A stretch of 55,171 bases of DNA from Candidatus Yanofskybacteria bacterium RIFCSPHIGHO2_02_FULL_43_17 (GCA_001794435.1 MGJU01000014.1:91494-146664); one strand, 5' to 3'. Shown: positions 7,565 through 16,501, numbered from the stretch's first letter. Made by a program: numbers and translations. Notes: a model not told the origin generated them from the sequence alone.

Positions 7565-10080
7565 TTTTCGATTTTGAAAAATCGGCAATATATAAGGCGG
7601 TACTATTCTTTCATTTGTTTCCGGCCGGTGTTTTGAAATTTTGTCGGATTATGTTTTTCGTTCTCGGCAGTATTCCGATCGGACTTTTTTTGGTGAATAT
7701 GGCGTACCCCTTGTCTTTACAAATTCATCTTGGCTGGGCCATGATTGCTTTTCCCTTAGGATTGTCCACGCTGTTTTTTGAATTGTTCGGTAGTTATTTT
7801 TTGAAATATCCCAAAATAAAAAGTACCGGTAATATCGCGGACCTTTTGGAATATCAGGCAGCCAGAGTTTTTGAACAGGCATTTAAATTTTCGCGTTCTT
7901 TTGGTGAAAAGGAACTATCGGTCAGGACTTTATTGGTGGCGATGCTCGAAGATAACGTGATGGATAAATTGTTTACCAGAATTATCCCGACATATAAGGT
8001 AGTCGAGAGACAATTAAAGGAAACTTTAACGACGCCGAATCCGTCTGTGGGCGGGCTTTCCGTGTTCGTCAGCAGAAACATATCTCCTGATGTTCATAAA
8101 CTTCTTGAAGAGGCGCTGGTATTAAGAGATAAGCATGGCAGTAAAAGGATTTCTGTTTTGGATATTATGGCTGCGATGTTCGATTATGACGAGAATTTTA
8201 AGAATTTTATTGTTGGTCAGGATTTGGACAAGAATGATTTGGAGGAATTGGCCGACTGGTACGAACACATCTGGGCTTATTGGAGAGAAGGTAACAAATT
8301 TTGGAGTTTGGAAAATTTGCTTCGTCAGCCGCCGATAGGCCGGGATTGGGTTTTCGGTTTCGCCCGCTATCTTAAAGTTTTCGCCGCAAATTTAACGGAT
8401 AAGATGGAATATTCAAGGCCTATCGTCAGACTTATTTTTAGAAGCAAAGAGATCGAGCAAATTGAACAGATTCTTGTCAGATCAGGTCAAAATAATGTTC
8501 TTTTGGTCGGAGAAGAGGGAGTCGGGAGAGAGCGGATTATTCTTGATTTGGCCGAGTTGATTGCAAGAGGCAAGGCGTTGCCCCAGCTTAACTTTAAGCA
8601 GGTTTTTGATTTAAACCTGTCTCTTATCGTCGGCTCGTCCAAAAGCATAAATGATGTACAAAATTTATTGACAGCCGTTTTGAACGAAGCCGTAAAAGCG
8701 GGAAATATCGTTCTGATTCTCCGTGATTTTCATAATTTTATCGGCGAGATAGGTGGGCTTGGGAGGATAGATGTGACTGAGGTACTCGTCCCCTATTTGA
8801 GGTCGTCTCATATTCAGATTATAGCCACTACAAATCCTGGCGCATTCCACAAATTTATTGAGGGACGGTCAGAACTTACGGAAGTTTTTGAAAGAATTAA
8901 TGTTTTTGAACCGGATGCAGGGCAGACTCTCAAAATGATTCAGGAATTGGTCCCGGCTATAGAGGCCAATCAGGGCGTGGTGTTGACTTTCGGCGCTATA
9001 AAACAAATCGTTCAGGATTCGGATAAATTTATCCGCACATCGCCATTTCCGGAAAAAGCTTTTGATTTGCTGTCAGAGGTTGTTTCTTACAGTATTTCGA
9101 GTAACCGGAGAATCGTGACTAAAACCGAAGTCAGCGAGGTTGTCAGTCGAAAAACAGGAATTCCGTTGGGTCCTATTATCGGAGATGAGAAAGAAAAACT
9201 CGTCCGCCTCGAGGAAATAATGCATCAGGAGCTGATAGGTCAGGACAGGGCCGTGGAGGTAGTAGCATCAACAATGAGAAGGCTTCGAATTGGATTGGCC
9301 AAACGCGGGAAGCCGGCCGGAGTATTTCTTTTTGTGGGTCCGACCGGTGTCGGTAAGACCTTGACTGCCAAAATTCTGGCAAAAACATATTTTGGTTCAG
9401 CCGACAGGATGCTTAGATTTGACATGTCAGAGTATCAGGACACAGATTCTTTGGATAGGTTCATAGGCTCCATAAAAGCTAATGAGCCGGGGCGTTTTGT
9501 GACCGAGGTCAGAGATAATCCGTTTTCGCTGATCTTATTAGATGAGTTGGAGAAAGCCAACAAGAATGTTCTTAATATTTTTCTTCAGGTTTTTGATGAA
9601 GGCAGGTTAACCGATGTTTTTGGAAGAAAAATAAATTTTGAACAGAATATAATCATCGCCACCTCAAATGCCGGAGCTGATCTGGTGAGAGATCTGGTCA
9701 GGCAAGGATTGGATCCGTCATTAGAGAAAGAAAGACTCGTGGATATGATGATTCAGGGAAAGCATTTCAGTCCTGAATTTCTGAACCGTTTTGACGAGAT
9801 AGTCATTTTTCATCCCCTCTCGCAGGATCAGGTTGGTAAAATCACCGAGCTGTTGCTGGCTAATCTAGCTGCGAGAATGAAGGAGCAGGGCTACGAGTTT
9901 ATGCCAACGCCTGAGATAGCTGATTATATCGCCAAGGCCGGTTTTGATCCGCAGTTCGGTGCCCGTCCGATGGAAAGGGTCATTCGGGACAAAGTTGAAA
10001 GCGCGATTGCTACTAAAATTCTTGACGGTAGCATTAGGAAAGGAGAAGGTTTTAGTTTGACGGTGGAAGATCTGAAATAA
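7561..10080 (+). CDS. Membrane-anchored Clp/Hsp100-family AAA+ ATPase with degenerate first ATPase domain
   Basis: This 839-residue two-domain AAA+ protein has, in order, two N-terminal membrane helices (about residues 25-75) and a Clp N-domain-like helical region (about 90-200). AAA domain 1 follows with a broken Walker A (GEEGVGRER, about 317, lacking the GK[ST]), and DFH instead of DE at the Walker B position. AAA domain 2 is intact: Walker A GPTGVGKT (about 592-600) and Walker B LILLDELEKA (about 657-666). A ClpB D2-type C-terminal domain (FNPQFGARP-like FDPQFGARPMERVI) closes the protein. It is inferred to unfold substrates at the membrane using domain 2 only. I see no IGF/LGF ClpP-docking loop, so protease partnership is unproven. 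It is translationally coupled to the preceding membrane protein. Confidence 0.9.
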   Translation: MIFDFEKSAIYKAVLFFHLFPAGVLKFCRIMFFVLGSIPIGLFLVNMAYPLSLQIHLGWAMIAFPLGLSTLFFELFGSYFLKYPKIKSTGNIADLLEYQAARVFEQAFKFSRSFGEKELSVRTLLVAMLEDNVMDKLFTRIIPTYKVVERQLKETLTTPNPSVGGLSVFVSRNISPDVHKLLEEALVLRDKHGSKRISVLDIMAAMFDYDENFKNFIVGQDLDKNDLEELADWYEHIWAYWREGNKFWSLENLLRQPPIGRDWVFGFARYLKVFAANLTDKMEYSRPIVRLIFRSKEIEQIEQILVRSGQNNVLLVGEEGVGRERIILDLAELIARGKALPQLNFKQVFDLNLSLIVGSSKSINDVQNLLTAVLNEAVKAGNIVLILRDFHNFIGEIGGLGRIDVTEVLVPYLRSSHIQIIATTNPGAFHKFIEGRSELTEVFERINVFEPDAGQTLKMIQELVPAIEANQGVVLTFGAIKQIVQDSDKFIRTSPFPEKAFDLLSEVVSYSISSNRRIVTKTEVSEVVSRKTGIPLGPIIGDEKEKLVRLEEIMHQELIGQDRAVEVVASTMRRLRIGLAKRGKPAGVFLFVGPTGVGKTLTAKILAKTYFGSADRMLRFDMSEYQDTDSLDRFIGSIKANEPGRFVTEVRDNPFSLILLDELEKANKNVLNIFLQVFDEGRLTDVFGRKINFEQNIIIATSNAGADLVRDLVRQGLDPSLEKERLVDMMIQGKHFSPEFLNRFDEIVIFHPLSQDQVGKITELLLANLAARMKEQGYEFMPTPEIADYIAKAGFDPQFGARPMERVIRDKVESAIATKILDGSIRKGEGFSLTVEDLK

Positions 10081-10108
10081 GTTAGCCCCCTTCTTCTGTG
10101 GCGACGAC

Positions 10109-10447
10109 TTACTGCTGTTCCTGTGGTTTGGGAATTGGGAGGTCAGAATTATCAGAATTAATCTTTTTCTTGTTTTTTCTCCAAGCAACAATTGCCCATA
10201 CGATTAAGACCGGATAATAGATCATAAGCCCCATCACAAAAAAGGTCGTTAGAATTACAGGAATCAAAGCTCCCATTCCATAATCTCCATATCTAATAAA
10301 CAAAAAGGTAACGAGTACTGTTGCTAATGGAGCTACAAATAAAACTATCCACCTCTTTAATCCTTGAAAAAAGATCGCAAGAGTAATGGTTATTGCTAAT
10401 CCTATAACGGGGAAGAAAAATCCAATTAGGTATAAATTTGTATTCAT
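10109..10447 (-). CDS. Small integral membrane protein (112 aa)
   Basis: Three hydrophobic segments (about residues 5-28, 33-52, 60-90) are followed by a charged, Asn/Asp-rich C-terminal tail ending in PKPQEQQ. It lies 14 nt downstream of the 153-aa membrane protein gene and is probably in the same transcript. Function unknown. Confidence 0.7.
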   Translation of the reverse strand: MNTNLYLIGFFFPVIGLAITITLAIFFQGLKRWIVLFVAPLATVLVTFLFIRYGDYGMGALIPVILTTFFVMGLMIYYPVLIVWAIVAWRKNKKKINSDNSDLPIPKPQEQQ

Positions 10448-10461
10448 GATGATTTGGGGTT

Positions 10462-10923
10462 TTAAAATTTAAAATATTTTGCAAGGCCGCCGATTATTGG
10501 AAGCTCGTCCATTTTCCCGGTAGCGGCATTTACGATGCCTCGGATACCTATGGCAAATACCGTCAAGTTTACAAAAAATCCAACTAACGAATAAACCAGA
10601 GAAGTTTTTACGCCACCCTCGTCTACCACAAACCTCGAGACTCCGAATGCTATATCTAGTCCGATAGAAACGATATACAAAATGATGCCCTGTTTAAGAT
10701 GGAATTTTGCGAACGGGTCGCGCCAGTCGCCGGTAAAAATAGAAATCAATATACCAATTCCGAAATACATCAATACGGCCAATTTCTTTTTGACTGGTTT
10801 CAATGCTTGGTTAATATCATTTTCCTGCCACCCACTCCCAAGGAGATTCTGTTTAATCTGCTCATCGGTTAATCCTTTTTGACGAGACTGGCCGACGTAT
10901 TTAAGAAGTTCAGAGTCACTCAT
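10462..10923 (-). CDS. Membrane protein with N-terminal SHOCT/UBA-like helical module (153 aa)
   Basis: Residues 1-40 (SELLKYVGQSRQKGLTDEQI and GSGWQENDINQAL) form a short helical module of the kind often fused to membrane proteins in Parcubacteria, similar in pattern to SHOCT and UBA-like modules. Residues about 47-145 hold several hydrophobic segments and the phrase DPFAKFHLKQGI. That phrase, an HxxQ in a membrane-adjacent loop, is typical of DUF4870-like small membrane proteins. Family assignment is by pattern only. Followed by the 112-aa membrane protein. Confidence 0.75.
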   Translation of the reverse strand: MSDSELLKYVGQSRQKGLTDEQIKQNLLGSGWQENDINQALKPVKKKLAVLMYFGIGILISIFTGDWRDPFAKFHLKQGIILYIVSIGLDIAFGVSRFVVDEGGVKTSLVYSLVGFFVNLTVFAIGIRGIVNAATGKMDELPIIGGLAKYFKF

Positions 10924-11054
10924 GGTTATGAAAAATTTTGGGTTTTTTAAGTTTAGAGTTTCGATCTCGAATATCTAAAACGTAGCATAAATTCTGACCT
11001 CGTGCAAAATAAGAGTTTAATTTTTAGGGTATATGATAGGATTTTTATATGAAA

Positions 11055-11075
11055 ATAGCCGGGATAACCGGCTAT
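11055..11075 (-). terminator. Hairpin terminator of the 62-aa minus-strand gene
   Basis: ATAGCCGG / CCGGCTAT with loop GATAA; on the minus strand the stem ends in a short T-run. It abuts the stop codon at 11076. Confidence 0.6.
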
Positions 11076-11264
11076 CTAAATAGGGCACTGTTGGGGTGGG
11101 TCAAACCACTCAGGCTCACTCCCCAGTTTCACAAAAATTCTACCATCAACGATAAGGTAATTTTCTTTCTTTACCCTAACCCTAATCTTATTTCCATCAG
11201 AATCGATGTGGTAAAATACCGCGCCATCATTATCTGTGCTTTCCACCAGCCACTGATTTATCAT
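11076..11264 (-). CDS. Hypothetical protein, 62 aa
   Basis: The short ORF reads as a plausible small beta-rich protein (KIRVRVKKENYLIVDGRIFV). An AGGAAAG ribosome binding site sits a few nt before the ATG, and a hairpin terminator follows the stop. A plus-strand ORF overlaps here (11049-11288), but it lacks these signals and runs through the terminator stem, so the minus frame is preferred. Function unknown. Confidence 0.5.
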   Translation of the reverse strand: MINQWLVESTDNDGAVFYHIDSDGNKIRVRVKKENYLIVDGRIFVKLGSEPEWFDPPQQCPI

Positions 11265-11374
11265 TTTTCTTTCCTGTGTAATTTGTAATGCAAGTAGAAT
11301 ATCAGAGAATCAATTTTTATTCAACTGCCCCCAACTCTCAATCAAGCTAAGCTCGATCAATTAAAAACCACGTT

Positions 11375-11647
11375 TTATAGATGCTTGTAGCCTAACTCTC
11401 TCAGGATATCTTGTAATTGTATCTTAAATTCAGCCCTACCCTTACCGCCTTTAAGGAATTTTTCTCTGCGTTTAGCATCAGACCACTTTAGATATGATTC
11501 GTAATGAATGAGTAGCAAGGGTAGCCTGTTTCTAGTTGCAATGCTTTGACCACTTTTATGTTCTCGCAGTCTTCTCTTTAAGTCATTGGTGTAGCCAATA
11601 TATAGATTGCCGTCTTTTTTGCTGAATAAGATGTAGACATAATACAT
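11375..11647 (-). CDS. GIY-YIG nuclease-superfamily protein (UPF0213-like)
   Basis: A stand-alone single-domain GIY-YIG protein of about 90 residues. It begins MYYVYILFSKKDGNLYIGYT, where YVY and YIG are the paired motifs, and continues with the catalytic Arg region NDLKRRLREH and the WSDAKRREK(F)LK segment. The frame extends upstream to 11683, but that part is encoded by the palindromic terminator sequence, so ATG 11647 is chosen. Members are small endonuclease-like proteins, sometimes in DNA repair; the function here is unknown. It lies next to tRNA-Ala(CGC). A second homolog at 16917 is also beside a tRNA-Ala. Confidence 0.9.
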   Translation of the reverse strand: MYYVYILFSKKDGNLYIGYTNDLKRRLREHKSGQSIATRNRLPLLLIHYESYLKWSDAKRREKFLKGGKGRAEFKIQLQDILRELGYKHL

Positions 11648-11672
11648 AAGGCAAAGCTTAGCTTTGCAGTAG

Positions 11673-11705
11673 ATAAAAATCAAGTTTATTAGACTTGATT
11701 TTTAT
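11673..11705. terminator. Bidirectional intrinsic terminator
   Basis: A 13-bp stem (ATAAAAATCAAGT / ACTTGATTTTTAT, loop of 7 nt) has A/T-rich arms that give U-runs in both directions. It lies between tRNA-Ala and the GIY-YIG gene. Two further short palindromes adjoin it (GCAAAGCTTAGCTTTGC at about 11651 and CCGAGCTTAGCTCGG at about 11720). Confidence 0.75.
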
Positions 11706-11734
11706 TAAGCTCAGATGGACCGAGCTTAGCTCGG

Positions 11735-11805
11735 TGGACCCGGGGAGAATCGAACTCCCGATTCGGCAATGCGAATGCCGCGTAATACCACTTTACGACG
11801 GGCCC
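11735..11805 (-). tRNA. tRNA-Ala(CGC)
   Basis: A full cloverleaf is visible: acceptor GGGCCCG / CGGGTCC including the G3:U70 pair that marks alanine, D-arm GTAA..TTAC, anticodon arm CGGCA-TTCGCAT-TGCCG, and T-arm GGGAG-TTCGATT-CTCCC. The discriminator is A. CCA is not encoded (ACCG follows). Confidence 0.95.
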
Positions 11806-11865
11806 TATTTTATTTTACCCAATTGGGGCGTTCCGGATTGTTTAGTTGGTCATCAAGCCAAATTT

Positions 11866-13041
11866 TCATTTGAGAAGCTTTGATAAGTCTTTAGCCTTGT
11901 TCGTATTCTCCCACGGTAATTTAATGTCAGACCGTCCGAAGTGGCCATAAGCGGAGGATTTGAGATAGATAGGCTGGCGCAGATTTAAATTCTTAATTAA
12001 CATTCCCGGCCGAAGATCGAATACCTTTCCGACCGCTTCCACTATTCTCCAGTCAGGAAACTTTCCGGTACCGAAAGTGTCTATATTAATAGAAACAGGT
12101 TCGGGGATTCCGATGGCATAGCTGATTTGTATTTCAACTTTGTCAGCCAGTTTAGCAGCGACTATGTTTTTGGCTACCCAGCGGGCGGCATATGAGCCCG
12201 AACGGTCAACTTTGGTCGGATCCTTTCCGGAGAAACATCCTCCGCCATGACGTCCGACTCCTCCGTATGTATCAACTATTATTTTTCTTCCGGTAAGTCC
12301 CGTATCTCCCACGGGACCGCCGATAACAAATCTTCCGGTTGGATTCACCAGAATCCTTGTTTTACCCGACAAAAGATTGGCCGGAATTGCTTTTTTGATT
12401 ACTTGAGCGATAATATCCTTTTTTATCTTTCTCTGAGATATGTTCGGATCATGCTGGGTCGAAACGAGAATCGTATTGGCACAGGCTTTTCCGTCCGCGG
12501 TATATTCTATCGTGACCTGAGATTTGCCGTCAGGTCTCAAATATGGAAGAATCTTTTTCTTTCTGACCTGCGTAAGTCGGTAGACAAGACTGTGGGCAAG
12601 GGCGATCGGCAGGGGCATTAAGGTTTTGGTTTCAGAAGATGCATATCCATACATCATACCTTGATCTCCCGCTCCGATTTTTTCAGGTTGTTCTTTGCGG
12701 TATTGTCCGACTCCCATAGCGATATCGGATGACTGTTGTTGGATATTGGTTTGTATTTGGCAGTTTTTATAATCAAAACCAAGTTCGGGCCTGTCGTAGC
12801 CGATATTCTTGATTACTCGTCGGGCGATTCTCGGAATGTCGAGTTTTGCGCTGGTGGTTAGCTCCCCGGCAATAATAACCAGATTTCCGGTGAGGAGTGT
12901 TTCTATGGCAACGCGTCCGTACGGATCTTGTTTCAAGACCTCGTCTAATACGGCATCAGATATCTGGTCAGCGATTTTGTCAGGATGACCTTCAGTAACT
13001 GATTCAGAGGTAATGAGATGTTTTGAATCGTTCTTGTTCAT
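11866..13041 (-). CDS. metK: S-adenosylmethionine synthase
   Basis: MetK makes SAM from methionine and ATP, supplying RsmA and other methyltransferases. The 391-aa length is normal. Signatures: [20 protein letters not shown] (substrate loop and metal/ATP residues), [12 protein letters not shown] (central GAGDQG motif) and [20 protein letters not shown] (phosphate-binding P-loop-like region). The upstream leader (13077-13143) holds three copies of an AGGCGGT/ACCGCCT word that can form alternative terminators between the dehydrogenase gene and metK. No known SAM riboswitch is visible. Confidence 0.97.
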   Translation of the reverse strand: MNKNDSKHLITSESVTEGHPDKIADQISDAVLDEVLKQDPYGRVAIETLLTGNLVIIAGELTTSAKLDIPRIARRVIKNIGYDRPELGFDYKNCQIQTNIQQQSSDIAMGVGQYRKEQPEKIGAGDQGMMYGYASSETKTLMPLPIALAHSLVYRLTQVRKKKILPYLRPDGKSQVTIEYTADGKACANTILVSTQHDPNISQRKIKKDIIAQVIKKAIPANLLSGKTRILVNPTGRFVIGGPVGDTGLTGRKIIVDTYGGVGRHGGGCFSGKDPTKVDRSGSYAARWVAKNIVAAKLADKVEIQISYAIGIPEPVSINIDTFGTGKFPDWRIVEAVGKVFDLRPGMLIKNLNLRQPIYLKSSAYGHFGRSDIKLPWENTNKAKDLSKLLK

Positions 13042-13076
13042 ATCAAAGATAATATCAGAGCATTCGAAATAATAAA

Positions 13077-13143
13077 AGGCGGTTTCGTTTCGGTCATGTG
13101 TTGTTTTTTTAAATTTAAAACCGCCTAGAGTCGGTTAGGCGGT
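13077..13143 (-). promoter_or_regulatory. Overlapping alternative terminator hairpins upstream of metK
   Basis: Reading the minus strand: segment A ACCGCCTA (13136-13143), B TAGGCGGTTT (13118-13127), C AAACCGCCT (13077-13085). A pairs with B and is followed by a T-rich run (terminator of the upstream dehydrogenase gene). C is also complementary to B over 9 nt and is followed by TTTTATTATT. The two helices exclude each other, so this could be a simple terminator with a spare arm or an attenuator controlling metK. Confidence 0.55.
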
Positions 13144-14301
13144 ATTTGGATAGATAACTCTGAATCGAATAATATCCTCGAGTTTTCCAAGGTCGTTGAT
13201 TAATCTTGCAAGATCAGCTTCATTCTCGTCCGGCGGTTTATCGATATCAATTGCGAAGCAGGAAATTTCCCCCTTGCTGTTATTAATAACTGCGGAGATA
13301 TTAAGTCCGTCTCGGCTGATTAAACCGGTTATTTTGGCCAATGTTCCTGGCACATTTCTGTTGACGATAAATAGCCTTTTGTATTCAAAAGTGTGATCAG
13401 GAGTTAGTCTGGGAAAGTTAACCGAGTTGATTATCTCGCCGAAGTACCAGTAATTTTCGGCTTGATTTCTGGCCATAGCGACCGATCGTTTTTCAGCTTC
13501 TTCGGTCGAAGCACCAAGATGGGTGAGCATTAAGGCCTTTGACGGAATATATCGACGAAGACTTTCTTGGACAAAATCTGAGGCGTAATATCGGACTTGG
13601 CCCGCTTCAAGAGCGATGCCAAGCCAGTAGGTATCCACCAATTCTTTTCTGGCAAAATTTAGAAGAATTACCCCACGCTTTAATCTCAATATGAATTCTT
13701 CATTAACGAAATTTACGGTTCGTTCATTTTTCGGTATATGGATAGAGACAAAATCGCAGATAGAAACGGTTGTGTCGCTTAGCAGATCAAGCTGAGTAAG
13801 CCACCGCGCATCTCTTTTAACGAAGGGGTCATAACCGAACACATTCATTCCCAGATTGTGGCATGCTTCTGCGAGGGAGTAGCCGATGTTACCGAGGCCG
13901 AGAATTAAAATATTTTTTCCGGCAATTTCTGTTCCGACAAATTTGATTTTTGCTTTTTCGAAATCCGTATCTGCGGGGCTTTGATTCACAAAATCGAAAG
14001 CAGAGAAACAGTTTCTTGATGCCATAATCATAACACCGAGGGCAAGTTCTTTTACTGAATTGGCATTCGAGCCGGGCGTATTAAAGACCGGCACGCCCTT
14101 TTTTGTCATTTCATCGACAGGTATGTTGTCGGTGCCTGATCCAGCTCGGAAAATACCCCAAGTCGTATCGGGAATAAGAGATACATCATGGAGTTCGGTC
14201 GAGCGAACCATAATTAAATCAGGTTTTTCTGTGACTTCCGTAAAATTAGGACCGAGTTCTTTGAAGCTTAAATTTTTAAAGATCCGCACCCGCATCTGCA
14301 C
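13135..14301 (-). CDS. serA: D-3-phosphoglycerate dehydrogenase-like 2-hydroxyacid dehydrogenase with ACT domain
   Basis: The protein would catalyse the NAD-dependent oxidation of 3-phosphoglycerate, first step of serine synthesis. Of 388 residues, about 1-95 and 280-305 form the substrate domain, with RAGSGTDNIP near residue 53. The Rossmann domain has GLGNIGYSLAEA (about 135-146), NFARKELVD (catalytic Arg region) and THLGASTEEAE (catalytic His). Residues about 315-388 form an ACT domain (NVPGTLAKITGLISRDGLNI). The size matches the short SerA class (roughly 390 aa) seen in some Bacteroidetes. No other serine genes are near, so substrate remains inferred. The 3' end carries its terminator. 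Confidence 0.8.
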   Translation of the reverse strand: MQMRVRIFKNLSFKELGPNFTEVTEKPDLIMVRSTELHDVSLIPDTTWGIFRAGSGTDNIPVDEMTKKGVPVFNTPGSNANSVKELALGVMIMASRNCFSAFDFVNQSPADTDFEKAKIKFVGTEIAGKNILILGLGNIGYSLAEACHNLGMNVFGYDPFVKRDARWLTQLDLLSDTTVSICDFVSIHIPKNERTVNFVNEEFILRLKRGVILLNFARKELVDTYWLGIALEAGQVRYYASDFVQESLRRYIPSKALMLTHLGASTEEAEKRSVAMARNQAENYWYFGEIINSVNFPRLTPDHTFEYKRLFIVNRNVPGTLAKITGLISRDGLNISAVINNSKGEISCFAIDIDKPPDENEADLARLINDLGKLEDIIRFRVIYPNTA

Positions 14302-14387
14302 TCTCCACTATATTCAGGTTGCGATTAGTATATTGTCACAAATTAGGCGAATTTCAAGACCCTATTTTTTCGAATAAATAAAAAACA

Positions 14388-14400
14388 CGGCCTTAGGCCG
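14388..14400 (-). terminator. Terminator of the 14410-14835 gene
   Basis: CGGCC-TTA-GGCCG palindrome; on the minus strand it is followed by TGTTTTTT. Confidence 0.75.
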
Positions 14401-14409
14401 GTTATGTGT

Positions 14410-14835
14410 CTACGCCAGTTGAACGTAAAGTGCGGACTTGCCGTTTGGTTTGAATCTGAGGATATTTCCCCCTTTTGTTGGTACCGAGATCAGTCCCTCG
14501 ACTGCCTGAAGGCATTGATCGTCGACAGAGAACTCATGCCTATGCTCCCTGATTTCTTTTTCGGTAGGATCCCTTAGAAGAACGGCCCCGTGGCAGGGTT
14601 TAGATTCGGTAATTAAGCGATGCCTCTTCGGGTCAAAAGGGTGTTCACTAAAGACGGCGATATTGATCCCATGCAGATCAGAACACGTACCGGTCCCCTC
14701 ACTGATACCAAGCAAGTGTAATTTTTTCCCGCTTCTTTTGTTGAGAAGTATTTTAGGACCATGCTTGACGGTCATGTTAATCCTTGTAATGACCGATTCC
14801 GCTGCCCGTCGCTGGTACTGTCTGATTGAACTCAA
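14410..14835 (-). CDS. Orphan protein of unknown function (141 aa), self-contained gene unit
   Basis: The start is TTG at 14835, chosen because GGAGAG lies at proper spacing before it. A TTGACA-16 nt-TATGAT promoter precedes it and a hairpin terminator follows, so the gene is an independent transcription unit. The protein is soluble-looking and basic, with an internal CSDLHGIN segment and an SKPCHGAVLLRDPTEKEI segment. No domain is recognised. It belongs to the set of short orphan genes with complete expression signals scattered through this window. Confidence 0.65.
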   Translation of the reverse strand: MSSIRQYQRRAAESVITRINMTVKHGPKILLNKRSGKKLHLLGISEGTGTCSDLHGINIAVFSEHPFDPKRHRLITESKPCHGAVLLRDPTEKEIREHRHEFSVDDQCLQAVEGLISVPTKGGNILRFKPNGKSALYVQLA

Positions 14836-14865
14836 GGAACTCTCTCCGCCCGAAAGTGTGCCTAT

Positions 14866-14893
14866 ATCATAGATAATTTATGGGCTTTGTCAA
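14866..14893 (-). promoter_or_regulatory. sigma70 promoter for the 14410-14835 gene
   Basis: On the minus strand TTGACA (14893-14888), 16-nt spacer, TATGAT (14871-14866). Confidence 0.7.
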
Positions 14894-14923
14894 TGTTTAG
14901 AATCGTAGACAAATCGGAACTTG

Positions 14924-14995
14924 TCAGGCTGCCGGGATTTGAACCCGGAGTCTCACCGACCCGAACGGTGCGTGTTACCGTTACACTACAGCCTG
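14924..14995 (-). tRNA. tRNA-Pro(CGG)
   Basis: Cloverleaf: CAGGCTG / CAGCCTG with the C1:G72 pair typical of proline; D-arm GTGT..ACAC; anticodon arm CACCG-TTCGGGT-CGGTG; T-arm CCGGG-TTCAAAT-CCCGG; discriminator A. CCA not encoded. Confidence 0.95.
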
Positions 14996-15022
14996 AAAAT
15001 TAACTATCCGCTAACAGCTGGT

Positions 15023-16492
15023 TTATACGTAGTATTTTTTCATTCTTTCCTCCTCTTCTTTTTTAGATGCCGCCTCAATTTTATTTAGAGAATCCTTAAG
15101 CTCTTCAGGCGTTTTCTTATCCAGCTCATGGATTCTTTGTTTCAAATACTCCTTAGTGTTTTTTGTTGGATCGTCCAATACTTCGGCAAGGAGATAGTTT
15201 AGTATAAGACCGACTTTTGGTCCAGGACTGATACCCAACCCACTCATTAGTTCATTGCCATCGATTTTTAGCATCTTAACCGAGATCGGGTCGTGGGAAA
15301 CTTTATCTATGACATATTTCATATGACGGAGTTTGTATGGTACTGCTTTCGGCCTCCCCGAACCGATTCGGTCTCCTTCTCTGACCTTAATCAAGTCCTC
15401 GATGTTTTCGGGGCCGACATTAGCCAGAAGACGGCGAACTGAAGATTCGGTCACTTCTCCAACGTTATAGTAAAAAAGATGATATCTGACCAGCTTTATA
15501 ACCTTTTCTGACAGGTCTCTCGGGAACTTAAGTCGGTCCATTATTTCTGCTGTCATTCTGGCGCCTACGACATCATGGCCATAAAAAGTCGAGTATTTGC
15601 CTTCTCCCCTTTTTGTCCTTGGCTTGCCTATGTCATGGAATAAGGAACCCAGCCGGACGGCAAGGGAGTACTTTTTGTCGGCGGCGTATTTCAAAGCCCG
15701 GGTATTATGTTCCCAAACGGTATAAATGTGATGTAAGTTTTGACTGACGCCCACACCTTCTCTTAATTCCGGGACTATGTATTGCAAAAGGCCGGTTTCT
15801 TCAAGCAACAACACTCCCTCGTAAGCATTATCGGCTTCTAATATCTTTACGAATTCGTCTCTTATCCTTTCTTTTGATATCGCCCGTAGCCATTCGGCGT
15901 TTTCTTTTACTGCGGCCAATGTTCCTTTTTCTATTTCCCAGCCAGAGGCTGGTCCGCCTTTGGCGGAAAAATCTAAAACTGTCGCAAACCGAACAGCTCT
16001 CAAAAGCCGCAAGGCATCCTCACCAAATCTTTCTTCTGGCTTACCGACCGTTCTTATGATCTTATTTTTTATGTCATCTTTCCCGTTGAACGGATCAACT
16101 GTTTCTGATGTTTCGGTTATTTTTGCCGCTATTGCGTTTATGGTAAAGTCTCTGCGGGAAAGATCGTCTTCAAGTTTGTCTGTAAATTTTATATCGTCAG
16201 GATGTCTTTTGTCGGCGTACTTACCTTCAATTCGGTAAGGAGTGACTTCTACTATCGCAAGAGCTGGGTCTTCCGAACCGGTTTTAACCGCAACGGTCCC
16301 GAAGATGTTTTCATAGACAGTATCTGAAAACAATTTTTGTATTTCCTCCGGCTTTGCGTTAGTGGTGATATCCCAATCCTTGGGGGTTTTTCCAAGCAAC
16401 AGATCACGTACGCACCCGCCCACAATATAGGCCTCATAACCGGCTTTGGATAATTTTTCTAATATGTTTTTAACTTCTTGCGGTACTTGCAT
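15023..16492 (-). CDS. cca: CCA tRNA nucleotidyltransferase (poly(A) polymerase/HD family)
   Basis: The enzyme adds CCA to tRNA 3' ends. It is needed here because most tRNAs in the window do not encode CCA. Start ATG 16492 (MQVPQEVKNILEK) is chosen; the open frame runs upstream only through the tRNA-Arg gene. Motifs: VGGCVRDLLLGKTPKDWDI (nucleotidyltransferase head with catalytic Asp pair), RRDFTINAIA, and an HD phosphohydrolase-type domain with LFHDIGKP and YGHDVVGA (about residues 270-310). About 489 aa, typical of HD-containing CCA enzymes. Oddity: a double palindrome at 15938-15967 encodes the in-frame insert SAKGGPASGW in the neck region. Confidence 0.93.
   Translation of the reverse strand: MQVPQEVKNILEKLSKAGYEAYIVGGCVRDLLLGKTPKDWDITTNAKPEEIQKLFSDTVYENIFGTVAVKTGSEDPALAIVEVTPYRIEGKYADKRHPDDIKFTDKLEDDLSRRDFTINAIAAKITETSETVDPFNGKDDIKNKIIRTVGKPEERFGEDALRLLRAVRFATVLDFSAKGGPASGWEIEKGTLAAVKENAEWLRAISKERIRDEFVKILEADNAYEGVLLLEETGLLQYIVPELREGVGVSQNLHHIYTVWEHNTRALKYAADKKYSLAVRLGSLFHDIGKPRTKRGEGKYSTFYGHDVVGARMTAEIMDRLKFPRDLSEKVIKLVRYHLFYYNVGEVTESSVRRLLANVGPENIEDLIKVREGDRIGSGRPKAVPYKLRHMKYVIDKVSHDPISVKMLKIDGNELMSGLGISPGPKVGLILNYLLAEVLDDPTKNTKEYLKQRIHELDKKTPEELKDSLNKIEAASKKEEEERMKKYYV
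15938..15967. repeat. Tandem palindromes inside cca
   Basis: CCAGCCAGAGGCTGG followed directly by TCCGCCTTTGGCGGA. Together they encode an in-frame insert (SAKGGPASGW) where related enzymes have none that I know of. Confidence 0.75.
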
Positions 16493-16501
16493 TGTTGTTG
16501 G

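Noticed and set aside
13042..13134. Known SAM riboswitch before metK
   Set aside because: The gap is under 100 nt and does not show the multi-helix core of known SAM riboswitches; only simple competing hairpins are visible.
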